From assembly GCA_015520395.1 (NCBI GenBank), contig WAQG01000118.1:1-14816 (forward strand): a stretch of DNA of 14,816 nucleotides, given 5' to 3'. Position numbers and translations under genes: made by a program. This document shows positions 7,150 through 14,252 of this stretch, piece by piece. Each line of letters opens with the position of its first letter. The stretch's first letter is position 1. A model generated the notes under the pieces. The model did no database searches. It saw only the letters and a list, made by a program, of their open reading frames with translations, and had not been told where the DNA came from. The stretch is from Candidatus Geoarchaeota archaeon (GTDB taxonomy: Archaea; Thermoproteota; Thermoprotei; Gearchaeales; WAQG01).

Positions 7150-8803
7150 CCCAGACAAAGTATATCACCAGGACCACTGCTACGAGAAGCACTGCTATGC
7201 CGATTATCACCAGCATCCTTCTATCAATCTTAAAGCCCTCCGGCCTTTGAGCCGTTTGCATTGTTGTCTGTGCCGGGGAGTTGCTTCTACCCATGCTTCC
7301 ATCCCTAAACACCCAGTCCGACCGGGAGTCCGTGTCGTATCCATCTTTGATCCTCTGCCACGTCCTGCCGTCGTCATACTCGTCGCTCAGGCTTGGCGTC
7401 TCATCGACCACGGCGCCGCCCGGAGCAATTAGTTTAACAACCTCATCTCGGTTCCTCAGCCAGAGGCTGGAGAAGACATGGACATGGAACCCGCCCGGAG
7501 CTATGGAGCCATTGAGGTTGACACTGGATCCTCGTGAGTTCTCGACCAGCCAGCCCTCTAGATTAACAGTTTCTCCGCCTGGATTGTATATCTCGATCCA
7601 TTCAGCCCCCCTATCTCCACCTGGAGGGTTGAGCTCGACCTCGTTTATCACCAGCCTTGGGGCGGCTGAGGGTCTTATAGGCCTTCCAACCCCCCAGTCC
7701 CAGTAGAAAATCTCCCTGTAATAGGAGGCCACCTCCACATTATGTACGATGATCCCCGCTTCCCTATTCCTGTGTAGGGAGTTATAGTTCCAGTTGATGG
7801 AGGAGATCAACACAACCCGCCCGTCGGCCACAACCCCCTTATTATGGGTGGTCACGAAATACACATTGTTGCTGTACCTGACCTCCACACCCCTTCCAGA
7901 AACGTATTCGGCCAGCCTCCTGTTATCCTCCGGCACCTTCTCATAGGCGTTGAGAATCACCTTGACCCCCACACCCCTGGCGGAGGCGTTGATCACCTCC
8001 AAGGCCAGGGGCGAAATCCTGGAGCCCCAGTACAGGTCGAAGTCCAGCTGCTGGATAAGTAGCTCCGTTTCAGCGCTCCTCAGAATCCCAAGTACCTTCT
8101 CCTCGCTGTCCACCGGCGAGAAGACGGGAACGAGGCGAGATGTTTTGAGGGAGAGTTTGATGGTCTTTGCGGTGAAGGGATGTGGGTAGCTTCCTTTGGA
8201 AGCTTTGTAGGATGCCAGCTTCCCCTCGCCATCCTCAGGGCTATAGGGTGTCGATCTCGCGTAGTCATAGTCGAACGCTCTAAGGAACCTCCTGGCGAGC
8301 TCGGGGTAGTTATGGATCACGATGCCCCACCCCCTGTTCCCATAGCTCGGATCCACGGGAACGCCCGTCTTAGCCCAGTTCTCGCTCATCACTATAACCG
8401 TGGAGTTATCGATGACCACAAACTTCGCGTGAAGGAACCTGTAGATGTCAGGAGCCCACCTAACGTCAACCCCACTGCTCCACCACTCATGTGCAGCTCC
8501 GAGCGTGTATGAGTCCTCAAACCTCGATGCGTGCTCCCGCTCAAGTATAGCCACCACCCTGACACCCCTCCTAGCAACGCTGCTAACAAGGTCTATTAGC
8601 TGCCGGTTGCTGACCGAGTAGACCTCGATGAACAAGTAGCTCCTACTGCTGTTTATAGCGTTCACAAGAACTTGGAAGCTAGAGTCGGGGGAGGAGAACA
8701 GGGTAACCGAAACCGTGACATCAAGGGTGTAGGCTGGAGGGATGGTGGCTAAGACGACGACCAGCGCTACGAGGATCAGCGGGTACATTCGCAATGAGCC
8801 CAC
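7136..8803 (-). CDS. Membrane-anchored phospholipase D-like protein with lamin-tail domain
   Basis: A 555-aa exported protein with signal peptide (residues 1-26), two PLD halves, a lamin-tail domain (about 383-490, LVINEVELNPPG, EWIEIYNPGGETVNLEGW) and a C-terminal membrane helix (530-550) ending in VRRR. Both PLD catalytic motifs are intact: H125-K127-D132 (HAKFVVID, then SENW) and H320-K322-D327 (HNKGVVAD, then SSINW). The enzyme should cleave a phosphodiester by a covalent phosphohistidine; the family includes nucleases and phospholipases and the substrate is not evident. Prokaryotic lamin-tail domains often accompany surface hydrolases and nucleases, so an extracellular nuclease is a reasonable guess. 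The start is GTG at 8803, keeping Arg5 in the signal peptide; ATG at 8788 is an alternative. It begins 13 nt after the aminotransferase stop, suggesting co-transcription. Confidence 0.88.
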   Translation of the reverse strand: MGSLRMYPLILVALVVVLATIPPAYTLDVTVSVTLFSSPDSSFQVLVNAINSSRSYLFIEVYSVSNRQLIDLVSSVARRGVRVVAILEREHASRFEDSYTLGAAHEWWSSGVDVRWAPDIYRFLHAKFVVIDNSTVIVMSENWAKTGVPVDPSYGNRGWGIVIHNYPELARRFLRAFDYDYARSTPYSPEDGEGKLASYKASKGSYPHPFTAKTIKLSLKTSRLVPVFSPVDSEEKVLGILRSAETELLIQQLDFDLYWGSRISPLALEVINASARGVGVKVILNAYEKVPEDNRRLAEYVSGRGVEVRYSNNVYFVTTHNKGVVADGRVVLISSINWNYNSLHRNREAGIIVHNVEVASYYREIFYWDWGVGRPIRPSAAPRLVINEVELNPPGGDRGAEWIEIYNPGGETVNLEGWLVENSRGSSVNLNGSIAPGGFHVHVFSSLWLRNRDEVVKLIAPGGAVVDETPSLSDEYDDGRTWQRIKDGYDTDSRSDWVFRDGSMGRSNSPAQTTMQTAQRPEGFKIDRRMLVIIGIAVLLVAVVLVIYFVWVRRR

Positions 8804-8816
8804 CCTTCAAACCTGC

Positions 8817-9917
8817 CTAACAATAGGCTAATAAGCTTGAAATTTCGGTGAGAAATCTATCTAGATCCTCCTTAGAGTTATAGAAGTGTGGAGAGACCCG
8901 TAGGAAGCCCCTCCTAAAGGAAACCACAATCCGCCTCTCAGCCAGCCACCCCCTTACATCCAGTCGGCAGCCGCTCATGTTGAGGGTGATTATGCCGGCC
9001 CTCCTCCCCCTCTCAGGAGGCGTTATGGCGAGCAGCCCAACCCTGTCAGCCCCCTCAGAGAGCATGTCCGAATACTTGAGAACCCTCTCCTCGATCCACC
9101 CCACCCCCAACCTCAGCTGCAATCGGACAGCTGCCTCAAAGCCCTTAAGAACGGGTAATGGGAGGCCCCCGGCCTCAAACCTCCTACCACTGGCTGCCAG
9201 TTCCCCCCCACTGGCATTAAAACTGAAGGGGTCCTCCAAGCTCCTCCAACCCTGAACACACGGCTCCAACCTGTTGATCAAATCCTCCCTTACCACGAGA
9301 ACCGCCACACCCTGGGGCCCCGCCACCCACTTGGCCGAGCCGAAGACCATTATGTCAACCCCTAGATCCTTGAAATGTGTTTTGAGGGCGCCTGTAGACT
9401 GGTAGGTGTCAAGAACTATGGTAACATCGCCGAGTTGATCCCTCAGAGAGGACACGTCCAGCCTTTCACCCGTGAGGTAGTTGACGTGGCTCAGGGCCAC
9501 CACGTCGATCTTCTTCTCCCTAACTATCTTTGCAAGGTTGTGGGGGTCTAGGGTGGGCGAGTAGTATACCTGATATCCATTGGCGATCCATGGTCTTACA
9601 ATGCTGGGGAACTCGTTGACAAAGGTTAGAACCCTTCTGGCAAATCTCCTCATAGAGCAGGCGACGATGCTGAGGGCGGTTGAGACGTTGGGGGCGAAGG
9701 AAATCTCGACTGGTCTGGCGCCGATGAATCTGGAGACAACCGTCCTAACATCTTCCACGATCTCCTCAACGGCCTCAGCTGTAAGTGGATCATTAAAGGT
9801 CTCCTCAAAGAACCCTGCCACTGCATCACGAACTGTCCTGGACGTCGGGGCGATCGACGCCGCATTCAGATAGACGTGGCTCTTCAGGATGGGAAATTCC
9901 TCTTTAAAGTCCACCAT
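8817..9917 (-). CDS. Class V PLP-dependent aminotransferase family protein
   Basis: A 366-aa fold-type I PLP enzyme. Visible motifs: YLNAASIAP near the N-terminus, a phosphate-binding NVST loop (77-80), SHVNYLTG (143-150), D170 with Q173 (VLDTYQSTG) that contact the PLP ring, the Schiff-base lysine K196 (GSAKWVAGPQG) and R340 (RVSPHFYN) for the substrate carboxylate. The Cys-containing active loop of cysteine desulfurases is not seen, so this is nearer the kynureninase/isopenicillin N epimerase-like members; the substrate cannot be named. I chose ATG 9917 over ATG 9947 because the latter lies inside the likely TATA element at 9945-9954 and adds ten unconserved-looking residues. It diverges from tenA and is probably the first gene of an operon with the PLD-like gene. 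Confidence 0.87.
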   Translation of the reverse strand: MVDFKEEFPILKSHVYLNAASIAPTSRTVRDAVAGFFEETFNDPLTAEAVEEIVEDVRTVVSRFIGARPVEISFAPNVSTALSIVACSMRRFARRVLTFVNEFPSIVRPWIANGYQVYYSPTLDPHNLAKIVREKKIDVVALSHVNYLTGERLDVSSLRDQLGDVTIVLDTYQSTGALKTHFKDLGVDIMVFGSAKWVAGPQGVAVLVVREDLINRLEPCVQGWRSLEDPFSFNASGGELAASGRRFEAGGLPLPVLKGFEAAVRLQLRLGVGWIEERVLKYSDMLSEGADRVGLLAITPPERGRRAGIITLNMSGCRLDVRGWLAERRIVVSFRRGFLRVSPHFYNSKEDLDRFLTEISSLLAYC

Positions 9918-9944
9918 AGCTATGGGGGTAAAATGTTTATGTAG

Positions 9945-9954
9945 CATTTATACC
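9945..9954. promoter_or_regulatory. Shared TATA-like element between tenA and the aminotransferase gene
   Basis: Reads GCATTTATAC on the plus strand and GTATAAATGC on the minus strand. Its centre is 28 nt before the tenA ATG at 9978, the spacing of a leaderless transcript, and 33 nt before the aminotransferase ATG at 9917, leaving a leader of about 7 nt. A purine-rich BRE-like GAAAGAGG precedes it on the minus strand. Confidence 0.5.
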
Positions 9955-9977
9955 TCTTTCACTGTAAGGTGGATGCT

Positions 9978-10640
9978 ATGATATTCTCGCTTGAGGCTAA
10001 GGAGTCCGTCTCCAACATATGGGACGCAATACTCAAACACCCATTCCTCATAGAGATGGCACTGGGCACGCTCCCCCTACCAAAGTTCAGATACTACCTC
10101 TCCCAGGACTCAGTCTACCTTAAAGACCTCCTCTCAGCCCTATTGATAGCTTCCTCGAAGGCAGAAAGCCATGAGCTTAGAGACTTCCTGGTAGACGTGG
10201 TTAAAGCCACGATTGAAGGAGAAGTGGCAATGCAGAGGGAGCTGAGAAACGTTCTCAAGGACATCCCGCCAAGCCCAGGATACTCCTCCACAACCCTAGC
10301 CTATACTAGCTATATGCTGAGGGTGGCGGTCTTCGGAACCCCAAGGGAGCTTATGGCGAGCCTCGCCCCATGCTTCTGGAGCTATGCCGAGATAGGCCTT
10401 CTCCTCAAGGATACTAAGGGGGCGGGGCACGAGGTCTACAGGATTTGGATATCTGGCTATGCGTCGGAGGAGTATCAGAGCCTCGTGAAGAGGTATCTAG
10501 AGGTTCTAGACGCCGAGGCCGCCCAGGCCGAGGAGGGCGAGCTTGAGAGGATGATGGAGCACTTTAAGGTTGGCACGTGGTATGAGAAGAAGTTCTGGGA
10601 CATGTCGTACATCAGGGAGCCGATACTCTACAGGGTCTAG
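9978..10640 (+). CDS. tenA: TenA-family thiaminase II-like protein (thiamine salvage)
   Basis: A 220-aa all-helical protein of the TenA/PqqC fold. TenA hydrolyses aminopyrimidine thiamine-breakdown products, feeding HMP back to thiamine synthesis. Motifs in order: HPF (21-23), GTLPLPKFRYYLSQD with D44 and Y47, YTSYM with Y112, PCFWSYAEIG with C132 and Y136, YRIWISGYAS, and YEKKFWDM with E202. These match the Asp, Tyr, Cys nucleophile and Glu of the B. subtilis enzyme in order and spacing, so this is the Cys-containing (TenA_C) type and should be active. ATG 9978 is preferred over GTG 9969 because it sits 28 nt after the TATA element and starts at the usual family position. No other thiamine gene is in view; the divergent aminotransferase has no known link. 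Confidence 0.92.
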   Translation: MIFSLEAKESVSNIWDAILKHPFLIEMALGTLPLPKFRYYLSQDSVYLKDLLSALLIASSKAESHELRDFLVDVVKATIEGEVAMQRELRNVLKDIPPSPGYSSTTLAYTSYMLRVAVFGTPRELMASLAPCFWSYAEIGLLLKDTKGAGHEVYRIWISGYASEEYQSLVKRYLEVLDAEAAQAEEGELERMMEHFKVGTWYEKKFWDMSYIREPILYRV

Positions 10641-10641
10641 C

Positions 10642-10654
10642 AGCCTCGAAGGCT
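10642..10654 (+). terminator. Small hairpin just after tenA
   Basis: AGCCT and AGGCT form a perfect 5-bp stem with a 3-nt CGA loop, starting 1 nt after the tenA stop and immediately before the next TATA element. No T-run follows, so a terminator role is weakly supported. Confidence 0.25.
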
Positions 10655-10655
10655 A

Positions 10656-10663
10656 CATTTAAC
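10656..10663 (+). promoter_or_regulatory. TATA element of the gene at 10689
   Basis: CATTTAAC, centred about 29 nt before the GTG at 10689, fitting a leaderless transcript from that GTG. Confidence 0.4.
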
Positions 10664-10688
10664 TAGGGTTCCGCCGTGTTGGGGTCGG

Positions 10689-11312
10689 GTGCGTCAAATG
10701 CTGCCTGAAAGATTCGTGAAGGACTATTATGAGTATAGGCGGCGGCTGGTCATCGAAGCTCTGGAGAGGGGTTTCGATGAGCGAAGGCTGCTGGAGGCAG
10801 CCCCCCTAATGGCCCCCATGATAGCGAGCTATGGGCCGGCTGGAATAAACGTGGCTCCCTTCATGGTCAGCTTCGTCGTAAGGGACGAGTTCATCGAGGA
10901 GACAATATCGACATTCAGATCCTTCCTTGAAAGCCCCGGGGAAGACCCCATGAGGGGAGCACTCCAACTGCTCCTAAAAACGGTATATGATCCCAAAAAG
11001 GTCGACCTCCGCCTCCTGTCAACCCACCTGATGTCCAGAGGGCACACATGGGTCAACGTTGAAAGTACTGGGGAGGTTGCTATCGGGATACTCTTGCCCC
11101 CCGACCGAGGGGCCTATGAGATAAGGGCTAGGGCATGGATAGTAGAGGAGGGCCCTCTCTACGAATACGTAAACCTGCTTCACGATCTGATCCATGCGGC
11201 CCCCCGTGGGGAGAGGAGCCACCCATGGTACCCCGCCCTTATAATGGAGATAAGGGAGATCTATGATAATAGCTACCAGGCCCTTGGAAGAAAGATATAC
11301 CCAACTACCTGA
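10689..11312 (+). CDS. Unrecognised archaeal protein, 207 aa
   Basis: I do not recognise the family. The protein is predicted cytoplasmic: no signal peptide or membrane helix. It has a basic helical N-terminus (FVKDYYEYRRRLVIEALERGF), a central mixed region, a probable beta region (TWVNVESTGEVAIGILLPP then YEIRARAWIVEE) and a helical C-terminus with His-containing motifs (LLHDLIHAAPRGERSHPW) that could bind metal or substrate; that is only suggestive. The TATA position favours GTG 10689; ATG 10698 is a good alternative. It lies 48 nt after tenA on the same strand but seems to have its own TATA element. Its TGA overlaps the opposing GDPD-like gene by 8 nt. Confidence 0.75.
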   Translation: MRQMLPERFVKDYYEYRRRLVIEALERGFDERRLLEAAPLMAPMIASYGPAGINVAPFMVSFVVRDEFIEETISTFRSFLESPGEDPMRGALQLLLKTVYDPKKVDLRLLSTHLMSRGHTWVNVESTGEVAIGILLPPDRGAYEIRARAWIVEEGPLYEYVNLLHDLIHAAPRGERSHPWYPALIMEIREIYDNSYQALGRKIYPTT

Positions 11313-11994
11313 CGAGCCTCTCGTAAAGCCTCCTAAGGAGGCCCCTCTTAAACTCGCCGCCCAGGGCCAGCTTCAAGAGGTCGGGCCTGTCAGTTATTAT
11401 TAGGTCAACCCCAATCTCGCTGGCCATTAAGGCCTGGTCAACATCATTAACAACCCATACCGCCACCCCATACCCGCCTCCATGGAGCTCCTCAACAAGC
11501 TCCCTACTCAGGTATCCTATCTCGATGGCGACTCCATCCCCACCTACAACCCCAGCTATCAGGGAGGCCGACAGCGGCCGCTCCTGGATGGTCGGATATA
11601 CCTTTAGGGTTGGAAGCCGCTCCTTTAAACCCCTAAGCAACCCATGATACTTTGAGGACACATAGGATCTCTCTAGGCCAAGCGCTCTTAAACTGTCCGC
11701 AACAAGCCCTGGCGGGAGGTCATCCTTAATGTCAAGCCAAAGCTCAACCCCGGATCCAACACGGCGGACAAGCTCTCCTAGATCTCTGGGCCCGCCCCTC
11801 CGGGAGAAATATGAGAGTAGCCTTCTGAGGAACGCTTCTCTGAGGGTTGCCGGCATTATCGAGCCATAGCCATGCTCGATCCTAAGGACGCCATCGCTGC
11901 CCCGCAGATCGACCTCTAAGATCCTCACGCCAAGCTTTAAATACCAGTCAATCTTGGCCCAGGTATTGGCCCTATGGCCAACCAGCGTCGTCAA
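11305..11994 (-). CDS. Glycerophosphodiester phosphodiesterase family protein
   Basis: A 229-aa TIM-barrel GDPD-like protein. The N-terminal GHRANT matches the family's GHRG motif (H7, R8). EVDLR gives E27 and D29 for the metal, H41 in EHGYG is the second catalytic His, ELWLDIK follows, and the C-terminal WVVND and GVDLIITDRPD are the usual barrel-end motifs. It should hydrolyse glycerophosphodiesters to glycerol phosphate and an alcohol, acting in lipid turnover or scavenging. No signal peptide is seen, so it is probably cytoplasmic. At 229 aa it is near the short end of the family. The start is TTG at 11994, 28 nt from a TATA element and just before the GHR motif; no ATG or GTG fits. It converges with the gene at 10689. 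Confidence 0.85.
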   Translation of the reverse strand: MTTLVGHRANTWAKIDWYLKLGVRILEVDLRGSDGVLRIEHGYGSIMPATLREAFLRRLLSYFSRRGGPRDLGELVRRVGSGVELWLDIKDDLPPGLVADSLRALGLERSYVSSKYHGLLRGLKERLPTLKVYPTIQERPLSASLIAGVVGGDGVAIEIGYLSRELVEELHGGGYGVAVWVVNDVDQALMASEIGVDLIITDRPDLLKLALGGEFKRGLLRRLYERLVR

Positions 11995-12018
11995 CTCTAG
12001 CTCACGAAAAACTCACCC

Positions 12019-12026
12019 CTTAAAAG
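12019..12026 (-). promoter_or_regulatory. TATA element of the GDPD gene
   Basis: On the minus strand this is CTTTTAAG, centred about 28 nt before the TTG start at 11994, which supports both a leaderless transcript and the choice of TTG. Confidence 0.5.
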
Positions 12027-12057
12027 CCTTCGCCCATCCCAGCCACGTAGGGCCAGG

Positions 12058-12066
12058 TTCATTAAC
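12058..12066 (+). promoter_or_regulatory. TATA-like element of elp3
   Basis: TTCATTAAC, centred about 26 nt before the ATG at 12089; fits a leaderless elp3 transcript. Confidence 0.4.
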
Positions 12067-12088
12067 CTCCTCCAACATCTAGTGTTAG

Positions 12089-13513
12089 ATGAAGGCTATA
12101 CGGAGACTGATCAGGGCCGCCTCAGGAATCCACGTAGTGGCCATAATGACGAAACCCTCCCCATGTCCGGGCAAATGTGTATATTGTTTTGGAGGGCCTA
12201 GCTACAATACGCCCCAGAGCTACCTGGGCGAGGAGCCAGCCCTGATGAGAGCGATCCAAAACGATTTCCATCCATACCTTCAGGTGCAGAACAGGCTGAG
12301 CCAGTACGTCGCCGCCGGGCATAGGCCCGTCAAGATAGAGATGATAGTGATGGGAGGGACATTCACGGCCCTCCCGAGGGACTACCAGGAGTGGTTCATA
12401 GCACAGGCCATAAAGGCCCTTAACGACTTTCCCAGGATGGAGCTTACCGACCACGTTAGTATAGAGGAGGTTAAGAGGGCGAATGAGACGGCTGAGATCA
12501 GGTGTACGGGCCTCACCCTGGAGACAAGGCCGGATTTCGCTAAGACGCATCATATAGATGACATGCTGAGGCTGGGGGCCACCAGGGTGGAGATCGGTGT
12601 CCAGACGATCTATGACGACGTCTTGGAGCTGGTTAGGAGGGGCCATACTGTTGAGGAGAGCGTCGAGGCAACTCGAAGGCTTAAGGATGCTGGCCTGAAG
12701 GTTGTCTACCATATGATGGTGGGGCTGCCCGGGATGACTCCGGAGAAGGATCTAACAGCCTTTGAAACCATATTTAGGGATCCAAGATTTATGCCTGACA
12801 TGATCAAGATATACCCAACCCTGGTGATAAAGGGCTCAGAGCTCTATGAGTGGTGGCGCAAGGGCCTCTACGAGCCGTATCCGGAGGATGTGACCGTGAA
12901 TCTCGTTGCGAGGATCCTGGCGATGATTCCACCATGGGTGAGGGTTATGCGTGTGCATAGGGACGTCCCCGCCCCTATAATAGAGGCAGGCGTGAAGAAG
13001 AGCAACCTGAGGGAGCTGGCGATGAGGAGACTCAGGGAGCTCGGCCTCAAGTGTAGAGAGATAAGGTGTAGAGAGGCCGGGATAAACTACGTTAAGCGTG
13101 GCGTCTCGCCAATGGAGGAGTATGTAAGGCTTGTCAGGCACGACTATGAGGCGTCAGGAGGCCATGAGGTCTTCCTTGCCTTCGAGGATGTGAAGCAAGA
13201 TCTCTTAATAGGAATCCTGAGGCTAAGAATACCTTCTGAGAAGGCTTGGAGGCCCGAAATAACAGAGACCGCATCGGCAATAGTCAGGGAGCTCCACGTA
13301 TACAGCATCGCCCTCCCGCTGGGGGAGCGGGCTGAGTACTCATGGCAGCACAGGGGTTATGGGAGAAGGCTTCTGGCTGAGGCTGAGAGGATAGCGAGGG
13401 AGGAGTTCGACGCGAGGAAGATCCTCGTTATGAGTGGGATAGGAGTTAAGGAGTATTACCGGAGGCTAGGCTACAGGGACGACGGGGTTTACGTGTCGAA
13501 GAGGCTCAGATGA
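12089..13513 (+). CDS. elp3: Elp3-family tRNA uridine(34) acetyltransferase, radical SAM plus GNAT
   Basis: A 474-aa two-domain enzyme that starts the cm5U/xcm5U modification of tRNA wobble uridine: the radical SAM domain activates the acetyl group from acetyl-CoA for transfer to U34. The radical SAM domain (about 1-300) has VVAIMTKPSPCPGKCVYC with C26, C30 and C33, then TPQSYLGEEPALMRA and VMGGTFTALP. The linker carries the family's CREIRCREAG. The C-terminal acetyltransferase domain (359-474) has RELHVY, the acetyl-CoA loop QHRGYGRR (420-427) and EYYRRLGY (455-462). Two oddities: the Cys spacing is Cx3Cx2C, where I recall a His inserted (CPHGxC) in many archaeal Elp3s, and the roughly 60-70 residues that usually precede the Cys motif are absent. 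An in-frame TAG at 12086-12088 rules out an upstream start. The stop is 5 nt from the opposing rbkR stop. Confidence 0.95.
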   Translation: MKAIRRLIRAASGIHVVAIMTKPSPCPGKCVYCFGGPSYNTPQSYLGEEPALMRAIQNDFHPYLQVQNRLSQYVAAGHRPVKIEMIVMGGTFTALPRDYQEWFIAQAIKALNDFPRMELTDHVSIEEVKRANETAEIRCTGLTLETRPDFAKTHHIDDMLRLGATRVEIGVQTIYDDVLELVRRGHTVEESVEATRRLKDAGLKVVYHMMVGLPGMTPEKDLTAFETIFRDPRFMPDMIKIYPTLVIKGSELYEWWRKGLYEPYPEDVTVNLVARILAMIPPWVRVMRVHRDVPAPIIEAGVKKSNLRELAMRRLRELGLKCREIRCREAGINYVKRGVSPMEEYVRLVRHDYEASGGHEVFLAFEDVKQDLLIGILRLRIPSEKAWRPEITETASAIVRELHVYSIALPLGERAEYSWQHRGYGRRLLAEAERIAREEFDARKILVMSGIGVKEYYRRLGYRDDGVYVSKRLR

Positions 13514-13518
13514 GTCTA

Positions 13519-14196
13519 TCACCACGGCTTAGCCCTCATAACCAGCCTAACCTTATCCCCATCCTTAAGCCCTAAAACCTCCCTCAGGTTGTATGGGGAG
13601 AGCACCTCTATCACATCGTAGCCGTAGTGGGTGCGCTCAGCAACCACTATAGCCCCCTCATATTTACCCTCTATGAGCACAGGGTAGCATTTACCAGACC
13701 CGTAGGTCCTGTCAAGCGTCTGGAAGCCCTCTATCTCAATAGGCCTATACCTTTCAAGAAAGCTCCTCGTGGGTGGCGAGACAAGCCTCAGGTTCAGGGT
13801 ACCCGGATACGGCTTATACCCAAGCTTCCTCACAAACTGCCTTACATAGCCAGGCCTGGAAACGTAATATGCGCCCTCACCCATGCCGGTAAAGACGATT
13901 CCAACGACCTCCGTTGGAAGCACCGTTTCCCCCTCCTCTAACGCCATCTTTAACCCATAATAAACAGACTCAAGCGCCTCCCTGCCCCTTTCAGTAATCT
14001 TGACAAGTTCGCTCCTCCTCTCAATCCTTCTCTCAATATACCCGAGCCTCTCCAATTCAATTAGGTGCCTTGACGCAGTCTGCTGAGAGCAGCCCAGCAT
14101 CTTGGCCAGCCTAGGTGTTGATATTTCAACGGGCCTCCAGACCCCGCCGAGCTCCCCAAGCCTATAGAGAGTGAACCAGAGGGTCGGCTTCAGCAT
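13519..14196 (-). CDS. rbkR: RbkR: winged-helix regulator fused to CTP-dependent riboflavin kinase
   Basis: A 225-aa bifunctional protein. Residues 1-80 are a winged helix (LYRLGELGG, ISTPRLAKMLGCS, recognition helix QQTASRHLIELERLGYIERR). Residues 95-225 are the archaeal CTP-dependent riboflavin kinase that makes FMN: GIVFTGMGEGAYYVS with the glycine-rich turn (104-108), LGYKPYPGTLNLRL (126-139), TYGSGKCYPVLIEG and the C-terminal IEVLSPYNLREVLGLKDGD. Such fusions are described as RbkR, which control riboflavin genes in several archaeal phyla. I start it at ATG 14196, not ATG 14244: the longer form would place the TATA element and palindrome inside the gene, has no AT-rich promoter upstream, and adds 16 residues before the helix at which related proteins begin. 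It diverges from ribU. Confidence 0.92.
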   Translation of the reverse strand: MLKPTLWFTLYRLGELGGVWRPVEISTPRLAKMLGCSQQTASRHLIELERLGYIERRIERRSELVKITERGREALESVYYGLKMALEEGETVLPTEVVGIVFTGMGEGAYYVSRPGYVRQFVRKLGYKPYPGTLNLRLVSPPTRSFLERYRPIEIEGFQTLDRTYGSGKCYPVLIEGKYEGAIVVAERTHYGYDVIEVLSPYNLREVLGLKDGDKVRLVMRAKPW

Positions 14197-14220
14197 TTCA
14201 TACCAAAATATGGGTAGAAA

Positions 14221-14229
14221 CTTATATCT
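14221..14229. promoter_or_regulatory. Shared TATA-like element of rbkR and ribU
   Basis: CTTATATCT on the plus strand, AGATATAAG on the minus strand. Its centre is about 28 nt from ATG 14253 of ribU and about 29 nt from ATG 14196 of rbkR, so one near-symmetric element could place leaderless starts for both genes. Confidence 0.5.
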
Positions 14230-14240
14230 GTAACGTTTAC
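14230..14240. promoter_or_regulatory. Candidate RbkR operator between rbkR and ribU
   Basis: GTAACGTTTAC contains GTAA and TTAC as a perfect inverted repeat around 3 nt. It lies directly against the TATA element, between it and the ribU start. A wider inverted repeat, ACTTAT (14220-14225) and ATAAGT (14243-14248), has nearly the same centre. A bound winged-helix dimer would block both promoters. The match to any published RbkR motif has not been checked. Confidence 0.4.
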
Positions 14241-14252
14241 TCATAAGTATCT

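Noticed and set aside
7281..7706. Plus-strand open frame of 141 codons inside the PLD/lamin-tail gene
   Set aside because: It is antisense to the lamin-tail region, whose motifs are clear on the minus strand; its Ser/Pro-rich peptide is typical of an antisense shadow.
8817..9917. Cysteine desulfurase (IscS/SufS) for the class V aminotransferase
   Set aside because: The catalytic Cys loop of that group is not visible, and no Fe-S assembly genes are nearby.
9915..9947. Longer aminotransferase start at ATG 9947
   Set aside because: It overlaps the probable TATA element, and the extra residues precede the usual start of the fold.
12122..12712. Minus-strand open frame of 196 codons inside elp3
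   Set aside because: The plus strand encodes the conserved radical SAM domain there; the antisense peptide has no domain character.
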